Part shown: positions 21,867 through 32,409 of the stretch, piece by piece
How positions within the stretch are numbered: the stretch's first letter is position 1
Layout of the letters: each line of letters starts with the position of its first letter
Source: Eutypella sp. D-1
Lineage: Eukaryota; Ascomycota; Sordariomycetes; Xylariales; Diatrypaceae
Direction of reading: 5' to 3'
Assembly: GCA_023313575.1 (NCBI GenBank)
Contig: JAJTTP010000011.1
Coordinates: forward strand, 806,001 to 870,000
DNA length: 64,000 nt
Notes under the pieces: model-generated
The model's input: only the letters and a program-made list of their open reading frames with translations
The model's database searches: none
What the model was told of the DNA's origin: nothing
Program-made: the position numbers and the translations under genes

Positions 21867-23326
21867 TCAACTACTCCTATCCGATGTGCCCCTCTCCCCC
21901 TCGCCGAACAACATATCGATATCCTCCAAATTCTCAGCGCCGCCATAGAGGCCGCGGAATCCGCGGCCAGGCGTGTCCGCTGCCGCCATCAGACGGCGGC
22001 GGTACGCAGCGCCTTCCCTCCTCGCCGCGCGGGTGCGGCGCACGGGTGCCGTGTAGGCGCTGCGGTCACGGTGATAGCTCCCTAGAAGGCGGCTCTGATG
22101 GCGGGCCTCCGGGAGGTGGAGGGGCGTCTGGGGCTGTAGCGAGGCGGGGACAGCGTCGTTATAGACGGCAAGCCGCGGGGTGCTTGCCCCAGTCCCCGCT
22201 TCTTCGTCTTCTTCCTCCCCACCCTCATCCGCAGCGTATCTACCGGCGCCTAGAGGGGTGGTAAAGGTGACGGGCTCGGATGATGACATGGATCTGCTGG
22301 GCACGGGCGTGGCAGAGGCCGAGACCGAGCGCCGCAACGCGGGCGCCCTCCGCCCCCTCGCCCTCCTTCTGGGGTTGGTCGACGGGGATGTAGCCGCAGA
22401 TGCGAACGGCGGTCGCTGTGAAGGCGATGGTGACCGCGAAGGTGAGGTACGGTTCGTAGGTGAGGAGCGCATCACCGACTCCATAAAACGTACTGCCGAG
22501 CTGAAGATCCGCGACCGTCCGCGGATGGTCTGCGACGAAGAGTGTGTTAGCAGGTGGAGTCGGCCTATTTCCTTGATATACCCCTGGCGATGTTGGGACA
22601 CTGACCGACGGGCTTGCGGACGCATCATCGTTCCGATAGCCGTGGCCATGGTTGAGGGACGAGCGCCGAGGCGGAGTCGTCGGCCTGATAGTGGGTTGAG
22701 TCCGGAAGCTGTCAGACTCCTGCGGCTGCTGGCTCGGCGCAGATGAACAGTTAGTTTCCAATCGATGAGACTTCCAAGTTCGGCAAGGAGACTGGACATA
22801 CAGAGAGCAGAGGCTGTAACTCCGAGACCGCGTGCGCCTCCTGGGAGAAAAGGGCAGGGGTAGAGGTAGGGACAGGGGCAAGGGCAGGAGGTGCGGGTGG
22901 CCGGGCCACGCCGCTCATTGCCTGCAATACAGCCGAGGAACCAGAGACCGATTCCATCGTCTGCAGGGACTCCGATTTCGAGTTGGAGCCAGAGCCAGAT
23001 CCGAAGCCAGTATTCGAGTTGGAGTTGGAGTTGGAATTACTCTGCGACCCGCTCCCCTTATCTGAGCCCGGCCCCTCCTTTGGCCGGCTGGCCAAAGAGA
23101 CGGGGAAGAGCGGTTTTAGGCCCTCCCCACCGTCCCTCTTCTCAGCTGTCACCGCCGGGTCGGCAGCGTCCTCGAACACCGGGACTGGCTGCCCTGGATC
23201 CCGCCGGTCCTCATCGGTGGCTCCTGCGATCCGAGGGCCCAGGGGCAGCGTGTTCACGAACGTCTGGTTCTTGCTGAGATACTTCTTGAAGCGGCGGCGC
23301 TGCTCGAACTCCTTGACCTCCGCCAT
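21867..23326 (-). CDS. Unrecognised protein, multi-exon, exon structure partly unresolved
   Basis: The ATG at 23326 (GACCATGGCGG) has an excellent context. Exon 1 is 23326-22802; a clear 73-bp intron (donor GTATGT, branch CTAAC, acceptor GCCAG) leads to exon 2 from 22728. Exon 1 encodes a charged start (M-A-E-V-K-E-F-E-Q-R-R-R-F-K-K), then a Ser/Asn/Gly/Glu-rich stretch. Exon 2 begins Q-P-Q-E-S-D-S-F and contains Y-L-T-F-A-V-T-I-A-F-T-A-T-A-V, a possible membrane segment, with GC-rich third positions that argue for real coding. That frame stops at 22240, whereas a different frame is open to 21867 and reads naturally (acidic G-G-E-E-E-D-E-E, later R-G-F-R-G-L-Y-G-G). A second intron or a one-base shift must join them; candidates are given under findings. 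Function unknown. Confidence 0.55.
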
Positions 23327-25279
23327 GGTCAGGGCCAGCGTGGTGGGTGGTAGGCGCAACATCTCTTTCTGCCTCCCCTTCCTTTCCTTCTATGCGCGCG
23401 TGTGTATGCGTGATTAGGAGCAAGCGGGGGTGCTTCTTCTGTGATGCCCTCCTCATAAAATTTGGTCGTATCTCTGTCTTCCCCTTCTCTCTCCGTGTAA
23501 CGAGCGACGTGGTAAAGGTGTAACTAACAAGTGGTGGCGATGAGTAAGCGGAATAACAATAAGACGGTATGTGTTGGTGGTGACAGTCATGGTTCCAATT
23601 AAAAAGGGGGATAAACTTCAAGAGCACAATAACATGCAAGTAGCACCTACCGTGCCTTATCCGGCAGCCGATGACGACGATTCTAGACTCTATATATGCT
23701 TCGGGAAGTCACAACCTAGAGATCATACAGGAAGGTCCATTCATGAAACCTGACCGTCTCGAGACAATCTATGGATCTGCTGCATAAAGTATCTGGGCAT
23801 GTATTACTAAGTCCTCACAGTGACATATAGGGGTGGAGCTGGTGCGTTATGACGATGTGATCTGTTCCGGTTTGTCCCTCCCGTGGAACGAGGCTATTCT
23901 CGCACTTTATATAAGTCCCCCATTTGTGTGCCCAACTCTATGTACTGAAGAGGTACTTTTCTTTCCCGACATGTGTGTTCCAATATAGGTATTTTGTTTT
24001 CGGAAATATCAAGCGTACCTCGAAATTACTAGAAAGGGGAAAAAGAAAAAAAACGGCACTCGCTTTCCGTTGCTACTCCCCAACGCCGTGATTTCTTGAG
24101 CAGGCGAGAAAAAAAAAGGACGACTCAATAGGCCCAAACACAAATGGGAAAAAAAGAAAAAGAAAAAAGAAAAGAAAAGAAACATCCGAGGTAATAACAT
24201 AGGGAATAAAACGCGGCCATCTCATGACGGAGAGGCCCCTCTTGCCTAGTAAATGACTTCTGCCGCCATACCTAGACTTCGATCGATGTGTAGGCCCCCC
24301 TATCTCTATCACCGGAGCTGTTAGTTCTATCATATTTGGTGACGACCAGGCAGCCTACTCTACACTTCCGATTCCGTCTCATAATTTTTTTTTAGTACAT
24401 CTCTTTACTCCATCTCTATTCCAAGACAAGAAAAGGGGTTTGGAAAGAGAGAAGGGGGGAGGGGGTATTTGGGTTTCAAGACAGAACCCGGGATCTCCTT
24501 CTCATCTGATCTAACGGGCAGATAACGGAAGACAAAAACGAGGACGAGAAGCTGCTCCTAACACCTAAACAAAGTAAAATGAAAAATAAAAAAAGGAAAA
24601 TGAACAAGAATTACTTTAGTCAAGGCTAGCTTCGAATGTAGTATTAATGTGATGTATGCCGAGTGACGACTTGTGTTGTGACATGTGGAGGGGGAGTCGT
24701 TCGTAAGAAAGTAGTGTTGGTGGTAGTAGTTGTAGTATACCTAAAGTTGACTTTTGTGGGTTGCTTGATTTTTGTTTCCCCCCCCGTAGCCCGCCTCCCC
24801 CTTCTAATGCACGTAATCTGGTCTACCGAGAATCTCTTGATCTGACTTCTGCCCGTTCCCGCTCCCGCTCCCGCTCTCTATGCCCCTTTCTCGCCTGCCA
24901 CACATGGGGGGTGGAAGAAGACGCAAGGGAAGATGTTGAAAAGAACAAACACAAAAAAGACCCTTCCTCCTTCCCGACTGCCTATCCCTGGATTTCCCCC
25001 TTGTGGTAAGAAAAAGGAGAAGATAAGACTCTCTCGAATGGTGTAAATGCCGGTTTCATGACGCACGCAACCTCTTTGTCAAGATCAAAAGCTTCCGTAG
25101 CCTGCGCCTCGCTTGAACATGCTGCATATGAAAAAAAGATGAAGGTAAGGAAAGGAGAAGAAACCAAGGTTCTGAATGGCCGGCCCTGACCGATCATATG
25201 TCGGAGTCTCCATGCGCGTGAGTTTATATCCCATGTAATCGAGCGAGGCTAAATGGAAAAAACAACGCAAGAATGGCGT
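23327..25279. other. Intergenic, purine/pyrimidine-biased
   Basis: About 1.95 kb between the unknown gene (-) and the 3' end of pdk1 (-). It includes A-rich tracts such as 24146-24182 (A/G only) and homopolymer runs, and a 'CTCCCGCTCCCGCTCCCGCT' repeat near 24860. No supportable gene. Confidence 0.5.
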
Positions 25280-27775
25280 TTAGAAGGCGGACCCAAGCCC
25301 TTGTTTGGATTGTCTTTTGCTGAATCGGTGGCGCTTCGTGGTCGACATATCATCTAAGCTTGCTTGGCTCTTGCTGAGGTGGTTGCGATGCGACCTGTCG
25401 CTTATGCCGTAATCCGCGGTAGGGTAATTCCCCGCACCAGCAAATGTGCTAGCCGGACTGGACATCGTCGATGACATTTCTCCGAATCCATTATCGCTAT
25501 GGTATGATCCAGAATGGTTGTGCGCAAGTTCTTTAGCTTGCTCTAGGCTCTCGATCCAGTCATCCGCTGATGGTCGAGATGAGTCGAACGAGGAGCCCGT
25601 CTTAGTATCCTCGAATGTGTAGTGAACCCCGGCCTATGAGTTGGTTAGCAGTGGCCGTAGTGGAAGCGGGGTAACATTACTCACAGAATCGACACACCAC
25701 ACTGTCTGCCCTTTCGCATCAACCTGTGTCCTCCATGCGCAGTCTGGTGCTAAAAGCGAGATCTCCTGCTTTGCCTTCTTCTCTTCCCCGCCGGCCGGTG
25801 CTAAAACGATCCTACCACTGCTCGTGACCATGACAAGCCTTTGCCTCTTCTTTGTTGTGCTACCGCCGAAGAACCTTGCGAACTTCCTATGCCCTTCATC
25901 TCCTTTATTATGCGGGCTGTTGGGTATTGGCGAGGACAAGACCATGAGATCGCCAAGCTTCAGTATCCTCTCATTGGTCCTCGTCAAAACCGGAGACCAC
26001 TCGATATCTAACTGCGATGGGGGAGGGATATCCGTGACGATTCTGCCCGGGGTCCGCGGCCCACCGTTCAGGGGATTGCCCGTGGTGCTGGGCCTAGACG
26101 AGGACATCGGTTGCGAGCTGCTTGACATTCCGTTAAGCTGGATGATCTTCGGTTCCTGTGCGGGAGGAACATAGGGCCGCAATCGAGGCGCTTTCGACCG
26201 CCACAATGCCTTGCCGAACTGTTGGCCCGCAAAGAACTCGTGGTTCTTGATATGTTCGATAGCGAGTCGGCGTGCGGGATCCAGGACCAGACACCGCTCG
26301 ACGAGATCGCGGGCCGACGGAGGGAACCCCGGGGGGAATTCATATTCTAGGTTGACGATCTTCTGAAAGGTTAAGTATTCAGACCCCGCTTTGAAAGGCG
26401 GCCGACCTGCGAGGAGCTGATAGACAATGCACCCGAAAGCCCACAGGTCGCTTGCCTTGCACGCGTTCTTATTCGTGAGGAGCTCGGGGCTGACGTATTC
26501 GGCCGTTCCTACGAACGATGCGGCGCGGTTGTCATCAGGCTCTTTACCCCTCGATCCAGACTCCTGCCCGGAAGGCTTTGGAGGGGCCCTCGGGTCTGTC
26601 AGTAACCTTGCAGTGCCGAAGTCGGTGATCTTCACATGCAGTTGGTCGTCGAGGAGGACGTTCTCAGGCTTCAAGTCTCGATGGATAACCCCTCGGGAAT
26701 GCATGTACTCGATGGCATCCAGAATTTGGGCGCCGAAGAACCTCGTGCATTCTTCATCGAAGGTACCAGTTTTCTTCAAGATACCCAGCAATTCGCCCCC
26801 GCTACAGAGGTCCAGGACATAGTACAGCGAATTTTCGTCCTGGAAGGTGTAATAGAGGCGGACGATACCCGGGTGCTCCGTCAGCCGATTCAGGGTGTCC
26901 TTCTCAATGTTGACATACTTGATCTTCCTTTCCTTGATGATGTGCCTCTTCTCAAGGACCTTAATCGCATATTCCTTGAGCGTCTGCCTGTCAGTGGCGA
27001 GGTAGACTGTGCTGTAGGAGCCTTCACCTAGGATGCGGCCGAACGAGAAGTCTCGCACTCCTTTCTTGACAGATTTCATAACCGTCTTCCCATTAGCATC
27101 GACCTCCCTCCTCACGGACACCGCGGCTCCCTTGTCCTTCCACTCGTCGCTGCTATTCGAAACAGGGAGGTCAGGGTTAAAGTTCCGAGGCTCGGGCACT
27201 ACGGGGACACCGGCGATGGAAGCAAAACCGCCTCCCATGCCCTTTGAGCTTCTCCTAGGCGGGAGGGGTCCATTTCCAGCCGGCACGGGTGGTTGACGAT
27301 TATAAGACCTTTCCCTGTGGCTTGACTCCCTCGTCGGTATGTTCCCGGGATATCCACTGTGGTTAGACCTCGAGTCGGACCTAACGGGAGCGTTAAACTG
27401 TGATGTATTGGACGCCTCATTTCTTAGGATATTATAGGAATTGGCAGCGTGGTCACGTTCGGCAGCGACGGCCGCGGTATATACAGAGGGGGGCCGTGAA
27501 GAAGACCGGTAGTTGTGATGTCCGTTTGAGGAGTAGGAGGAGGCTTGCGACGGTTGGTCGGCCTGTAGATTGGGGGGACTGGTGGTACTCGATTCAGCGG
27601 CAAGAGAATGATTGTCTTCGGGGTAGGAATCTTGACGAGTAACGGAGGGAAGTTGGGCGACGGAGGTGTCCTCGGGTTCCGCTGATACATCCCGAGAAGG
27701 ATTGGAGGTGGCATCGTCTGGATTTGCGATACGTAAGCCGCCAAGGGCTTGAGAAAGACTGATATCGTTGCTCAT
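25280..27775 (-). CDS. pdk1: PDK1/Pkh-type AGC protein kinase with C-terminal PH-like domain (814 aa)
   Basis: Two exons on the minus strand: 27775-25685 and 25633-25280, split by a 51-bp intron (GTGAGT...CATAG) that restores V-D-S-A-G-V-H-Y-T-F. I start at the ATG at 27775; an upstream in-frame GTG (27790) is not a plausible start. After about 235 disordered Ser/Asn-rich residues the kinase domain runs from about 240 to 515: glycine loop G-E-G-S-Y-S-T-V near 245, H-R-D-L-K-P-E-N near 363, D-F-G-T-A near 385, and activation loop A-S-F-V-G-T-A-E-Y-V-S-P-E near 420, all in the PDK1 style. The C-terminal part (about 590-780) matches the PDK1 PH-like domain, ending in a basic Ser-rich tail. The family phosphorylates the activation loops of AGC kinases (Ypk/Sch9 type) at the plasma membrane and in the cytosol, coupling sphingolipid signals to growth and cell-wall integrity. 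Confidence 0.93.
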
Positions 27776-30700
27776 CTCGACTGTGATCACTGTGGTTACT
27801 GTGGTTGCGCAGGGCGAGGAGCAAAGACGTGGGTGGGCGAGTGGACGGATGGGCGATATTTTATGAAAGAAGAAAGTGAAGGGCGCCTTTGGACAAATCT
27901 GTTCAGTTGCAAGTCGGACTAGGAGCGACTCGGCTTGGTAAATGAGGGTATCCGATTCCTAAAACCATCGCCGTGCCGCTAAGGGGAATCAAAGCTATCG
28001 TTGTCGTGACCCCTGAAGACGAGACGAGACAATTGGGATGGTCAATAGGATGCGCGGGGGCCCGAGGATGTAGATGGCGTACAACAATACGTAAATGACT
28101 TGTAGCTGCTGAAAGAGAGGAATGGAGAAAGCGAGCTAGAAAATAGACGAAGACGACGACAACGACAACGACGACGGCAACAACGACGACGTAACTAATA
28201 TAGGGGATAGATTGGGAAAGATGTAGGATGAAGTCAAGCGGAGGCGGAACTAATTTACTACCTATGGTAAGCAATTATTCACGACAGCTACTTGGTACAC
28301 ATGCACCATGCAGTGTACACATATGTCGGGGGCTGTACGGAGTCTGTACGGAATACGGAGGGGAGGAAATACGGAGGTGTGAATAACCACCTGGGCAGAC
28401 AGGATAGGTGGTAGAGAAATTATTACACGGAGGATGTAGTAGTAATAATAGGTAGAGGTAGGTAAAGGTAGTTAGAGGTATGGGAGGTATGTAGGCTTAG
28501 TAGGGAGGAGATGGGCGGACGGACAGACAGAGAGACAGACAGCCAGGCCAGCAACTAACTAGCAGTAGCAGCCCGTCCAAGTAGACAGTAATAATAGTAC
28601 AGAGTAACTAAACTACTGGACTTGTACGGACTACCTCGGGTCTTGGTCTTACTAACTGCAGGTGTAGTAGGTAGGTACCTAGGTAAGTTCAGAGCGTTCG
28701 TTAGAGCTCTCCCTTTCAGGTTGTTACCAGGTAGCCAGCCTAGACGAACTCCCTGACTCCCTACATATAAGTAGGTACCTACCCAGGCTTGCCAGGTATG
28801 TATCTAGGTAGGCGACGAACGGCGAGTTTATGGATAGGACCGACCAATAGCTAGCTAGCTACCTACCTACCTAGGTATGTAGGTAAGCAGCGTAAGTAGG
28901 TGGTGGGTGGGTGGTCTGGTGGCAAGGTGGTTTACCTGAGTAGCCCCCAAAAGGGCCCCGTAACAAATTCGATCTGTTGATGATGAGGTGGGGATGCTGA
29001 GGTTCTTCTCGAGCCTCTCAGATCGTCGGGCATTAGGGGTTTTTTTTTCTTCTGGAGAGGGTGAGGAGAGGTGTGAGTTGGTAAAAGGAAGGGGGTTGAA
29101 GGGGTGCGTATCTACTCTACGTGTTAAGGAGACCATGTACGTACTCGATTTGGTTGTATGAGGGAATAATAAAAGAGACGGATGAGAAAAGGGACCTCGG
29201 GAAGAGCCCAGGGAAGTAATGAAGTGATAATCTAGAGAGTATGAGCGAACAATATGATATCCCATCCATCCATGGATATACGATTGAGTTGTACCTAGCT
29301 GGGTGAGTTGAAGGGGTTGAAGAAAAGTTGTAACCTGGAACCTTGGAAGTTAGATGATTGATTTAGCCTACTTGCCAGGCAGCCTACGTAGGTAGGTACC
29401 TTATGGCGTACTAAGTAGGGGTAGGTACCTAAATTACTTAGGGACATTGTTGAAGCTGTAAGGTACCTACGTGAAATACAGTACAAGTACGAGTATGGAT
29501 ACATGTAGCTGGTAACTGGAAGATCCACGATTAATTGTCAATCAACGCACCTGCCTACGCAACGACCTCGGAAGCCTCCATTCGACCTACATAACCTACC
29601 TAGTACCTACATGAGCAGCCGATGAGGTAGATACCTGAAACTACATACCTCTATGTCCCCTTTAAGTAGGTACCTTAGGTAAGCCGGATTCTTACTTAAA
29701 AATGGCAGTATTGATAGGGCTCTCTCGTATCCAGAAACGCATAATGGCTCCAGGGCTGTGTTAGTTATCCCTAAGGGGGTTCTCAGCTCAGTGCCTTATC
29801 GACTTATAAGATTTCGCCCATGGATCGCAGGGCAAGGCAAGGGCAAGGCAAGGCATGCATTGATTTACACAAACTTGGAAGGATGAGGGAACGGGCTAAT
29901 TCATGCAATTATGCAAGATGCAAGATGCAGGAACTAAGCAGCTAAAAGAAAAGTGTCTGCCAATTGCGCAAAGCTTGACCCTCTCTACAGCACCTGCAGC
30001 TTTCAAAAGTCATCCCATGCATTTCCCGGTTTTTTGCAGCAACTGAAGAAGCAGAAAAGGGGCGTCCAGGCAGCCAGGTGAGGATGTAGAACGGCTTGGA
30101 TCCTTACCTATCTATATATAGGTAGGTATCGCTGTCGTCGCTCTCGCTGTTCTCTGTTCAACAGTCTTGACAGTCTAGTAGACCCTTGAATTATAAGTAT
30201 ACGTAAAGGGAACCGGGGCATATACAAGTACTACCTGGCCTGGCGGGCACGTTACGATCCTGGTAGCGATCACCGATCACCAATTCGAGAAGCCAATGCG
30301 GCTGTGTGCACCGGGAGAGGCTGGGCAATTTGTTTGGTCTGGACACTTGTCAGACCTGGGCGAAAGTGCCCTAGTTACCTTTGTACCTACCTAGATATAC
30401 GTCCAAGACCCGATATACTATGTAGTAGGTGTATTTGTATATACTCGGCCGGCTACCTAGGTATTATAGATATATATATATATATACATTTCATGTACGA
30501 ATACGTGTTTGTCCATAATTATATAATTCGTCCCGCCTACCGCCTTCCGACTGTCAGACCACACGACCCTGTAAATCGCTACGTCATTTGCATCCTTCGA
30601 CATCTCCCCCACAAGCCCCATCAGCACACCTCAACGGACGATACGAGGAAGACAGCGTCCGACCAGGTTGTTCCGCAGCGATCTGACTTGTCTCTTTCAC

Positions 30701-31163
30701 AGGCTTCTGCGGTGAAATAGAATTCCTAATTACTTTATATATGCTATCCACGTGGGTTTCGGGTGCTAGATTATTGTGTCGAGACAAGGAAAAGGTACTA
30801 AGTAGGCTGAGTCTCATCATCCCGAGGGTAGACTGCCACTTAGGAGAAAGCGGGCCGGATCCTTCGCGTTAGCCCCTTAGTTGAGTTCACTTAGCTATCC
30901 GTATCCGTACATACTTCACATATATACCATAAATTAGGTAGAGTTATTGATGGGTTTTATACAAGCTATCCTCCGAGTAGAAGAGTTCTCATATCTGTAT
31001 GTCAATTAATATTTGTATAAAAGCGTAGGAAAGTGTCTTATAGATAATCTACCAACTACGAAACCCTACCTAGGTATTGATAAGGAGGATATAATATATA
31101 ATAATCTAGTACCTAGGTATATACCAATACTATCTGCGTAGAATAAGAAGACGTCTACCCCCA

Positions 31164-31187
31164 GACCCCCGGACCCCCGGACCCCCG
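31164..31187. repeat. Tandem GACCCCCG x3
   Basis: Three exact copies of the 8-mer GACCCCCG, flanked by further C-runs, in otherwise AT-rich DNA upstream of swp73. Confidence 0.9.
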
Positions 31188-31402
31188 GTCTTACTTTTTA
31201 TGCATAATTCTGAGCATATGCATTAAAAGAGTATATAGCACAGCCACAGATTATAGCGTCTAAGCCTCCTATTACAGAGAAACCTTGGAATATTTTGTGC
31301 CAAGTCGCCAAAATAAACCGAGCCTGCTAACCTGCCCACTTGCATCCACCGCGATCCTTTTCACCTGAGGTCACTTCAACTACTACTCACAAGTCCGACA
31401 GT

Positions 31403-31478
31403 CCACAATCCACAATCCACAATCCACAATCCACAATCCACAATCCACAATCCACAATCCACAATCCACAATCCACAA
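31403..31478. repeat. (CCACAAT)10 minisatellite
   Basis: Ten exact copies of the heptamer CCACAAT (31403-31472) plus a partial copy (CCACAA), with no mismatch. It lies about 0.93 kb before the swp73 ATG. ATTGTGG on the opposite strand resembles a CCAAT-like ATTGG core only loosely, so I make no binding-site claim. Confidence 0.95.
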
Positions 31479-31648
31479 GTTTCCCCCCAATCAATTCAAC
31501 CTAACCTATCCACGTACGCATCTTATCTACTACCTAAGTAGAGACCTAAGTAGAGTACCCGTGGACTACCGGGGTAGTAACAGCACACCTTTTGAACAAC
31601 CTTGAACAACTGGACTAATTATCGCAAAATTCCGTTTGCTGCTTGGCT

Positions 31649-31669
31649 GCCCACCGCCCACCGCCCACC
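31649..31669. repeat. Tandem GCCCACC x3
   Basis: Three exact copies of GCCCACC followed by degenerate CACC-rich sequence to about 31713. Confidence 0.9.
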
Positions 31670-32409
31670 GCACCACCGCGCACCACCCACCGACCGACCG
31701 AATTGCCCACCGCCGCCGGATCTGGGTCGATTACAACTTACTTAGGTAGTTAGTTGTGGTAGTCAACGACCCGGACCAACTACGTCGGCGATCTAATACC
31801 TTTCTGCTGACAGTAACTCCCCAGCTGCTTTAGCTTGATAGGCTACTACTATTATTGTACAAGCTCCACGGGTACTACTCTACGGGTAAGTTCTACGGGT
31901 ACGCTGCTGCACCTGCACCTCTTTGCCTCTGTCACATATTGATGTACCTCTTTACTTCACTTGGGTACCTAGTTCGGTATGCTGTATGCGCAACATTGCA
32001 GGTGGTGTTAGTACAGCCGCCGTTTACATCTTACATTCAGGATCTCACTTTCCATAACCTTGGGAACCAACCATGCGCACGTACCTCTCTCTCCCTAACT
32101 CCTAAGTACATACCTAGGTACCTAGGTACCCAGGCAGATAAGATGTGCAGCTCTTATCTAAAGCATGCCTAATAGCTGATTTATCCAATCGATACAGAGT
32201 ACTAAGTACAGAAGGAAGACCACCTGGGACAGAGACCCGACCTGAGATTACGGTCCGTCTCATAGAATTTGCAACCGACAGACAGCCGGCAAGACAGCAG
32301 ACAACACTTCCAGCCTCAAACTTACAACAACACCATCGCCTCGTTTTCCATCGCAAACTACGAGACTACGAAACTACCAGACTATCGGACTATCCTAACC
32401 CACAAAACC

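Larger units (their letters stand above)
27776..32409. other. 4.6-kb divergent intergenic, rich in simple repeats
   Basis: Lies between the 5' ends of pdk1 (-) and swp73 (+). It is dense in TAGGTA/TACCTA-type sequence with several exact TACCTAGGTA-like palindromes (for example 28668-28690, 28857-28885, 29387-29402, 30452-30462, 31067-31120, 32105-32133), AT tracts (30472-30486), and the tandem repeats at 31164-31187, 31403-31478 and 31649-31669. No open frame here has a recognisable protein. Promoters of both genes must lie within it. Confidence 0.6.

Noticed and set aside
21951..21969. GGCCGCGG-AAT-CCGCGGCC inverted repeat
   Set aside because: It falls inside a GC-rich frame of the unknown gene and is explained by Arg/Gly codons; no evidence of a separate function.
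27776..27790. Upstream in-frame GTG of pdk1 as start
   Set aside because: Nuclear fungal genes start at ATG; the next codon set gives ATG at 27775, which I used.
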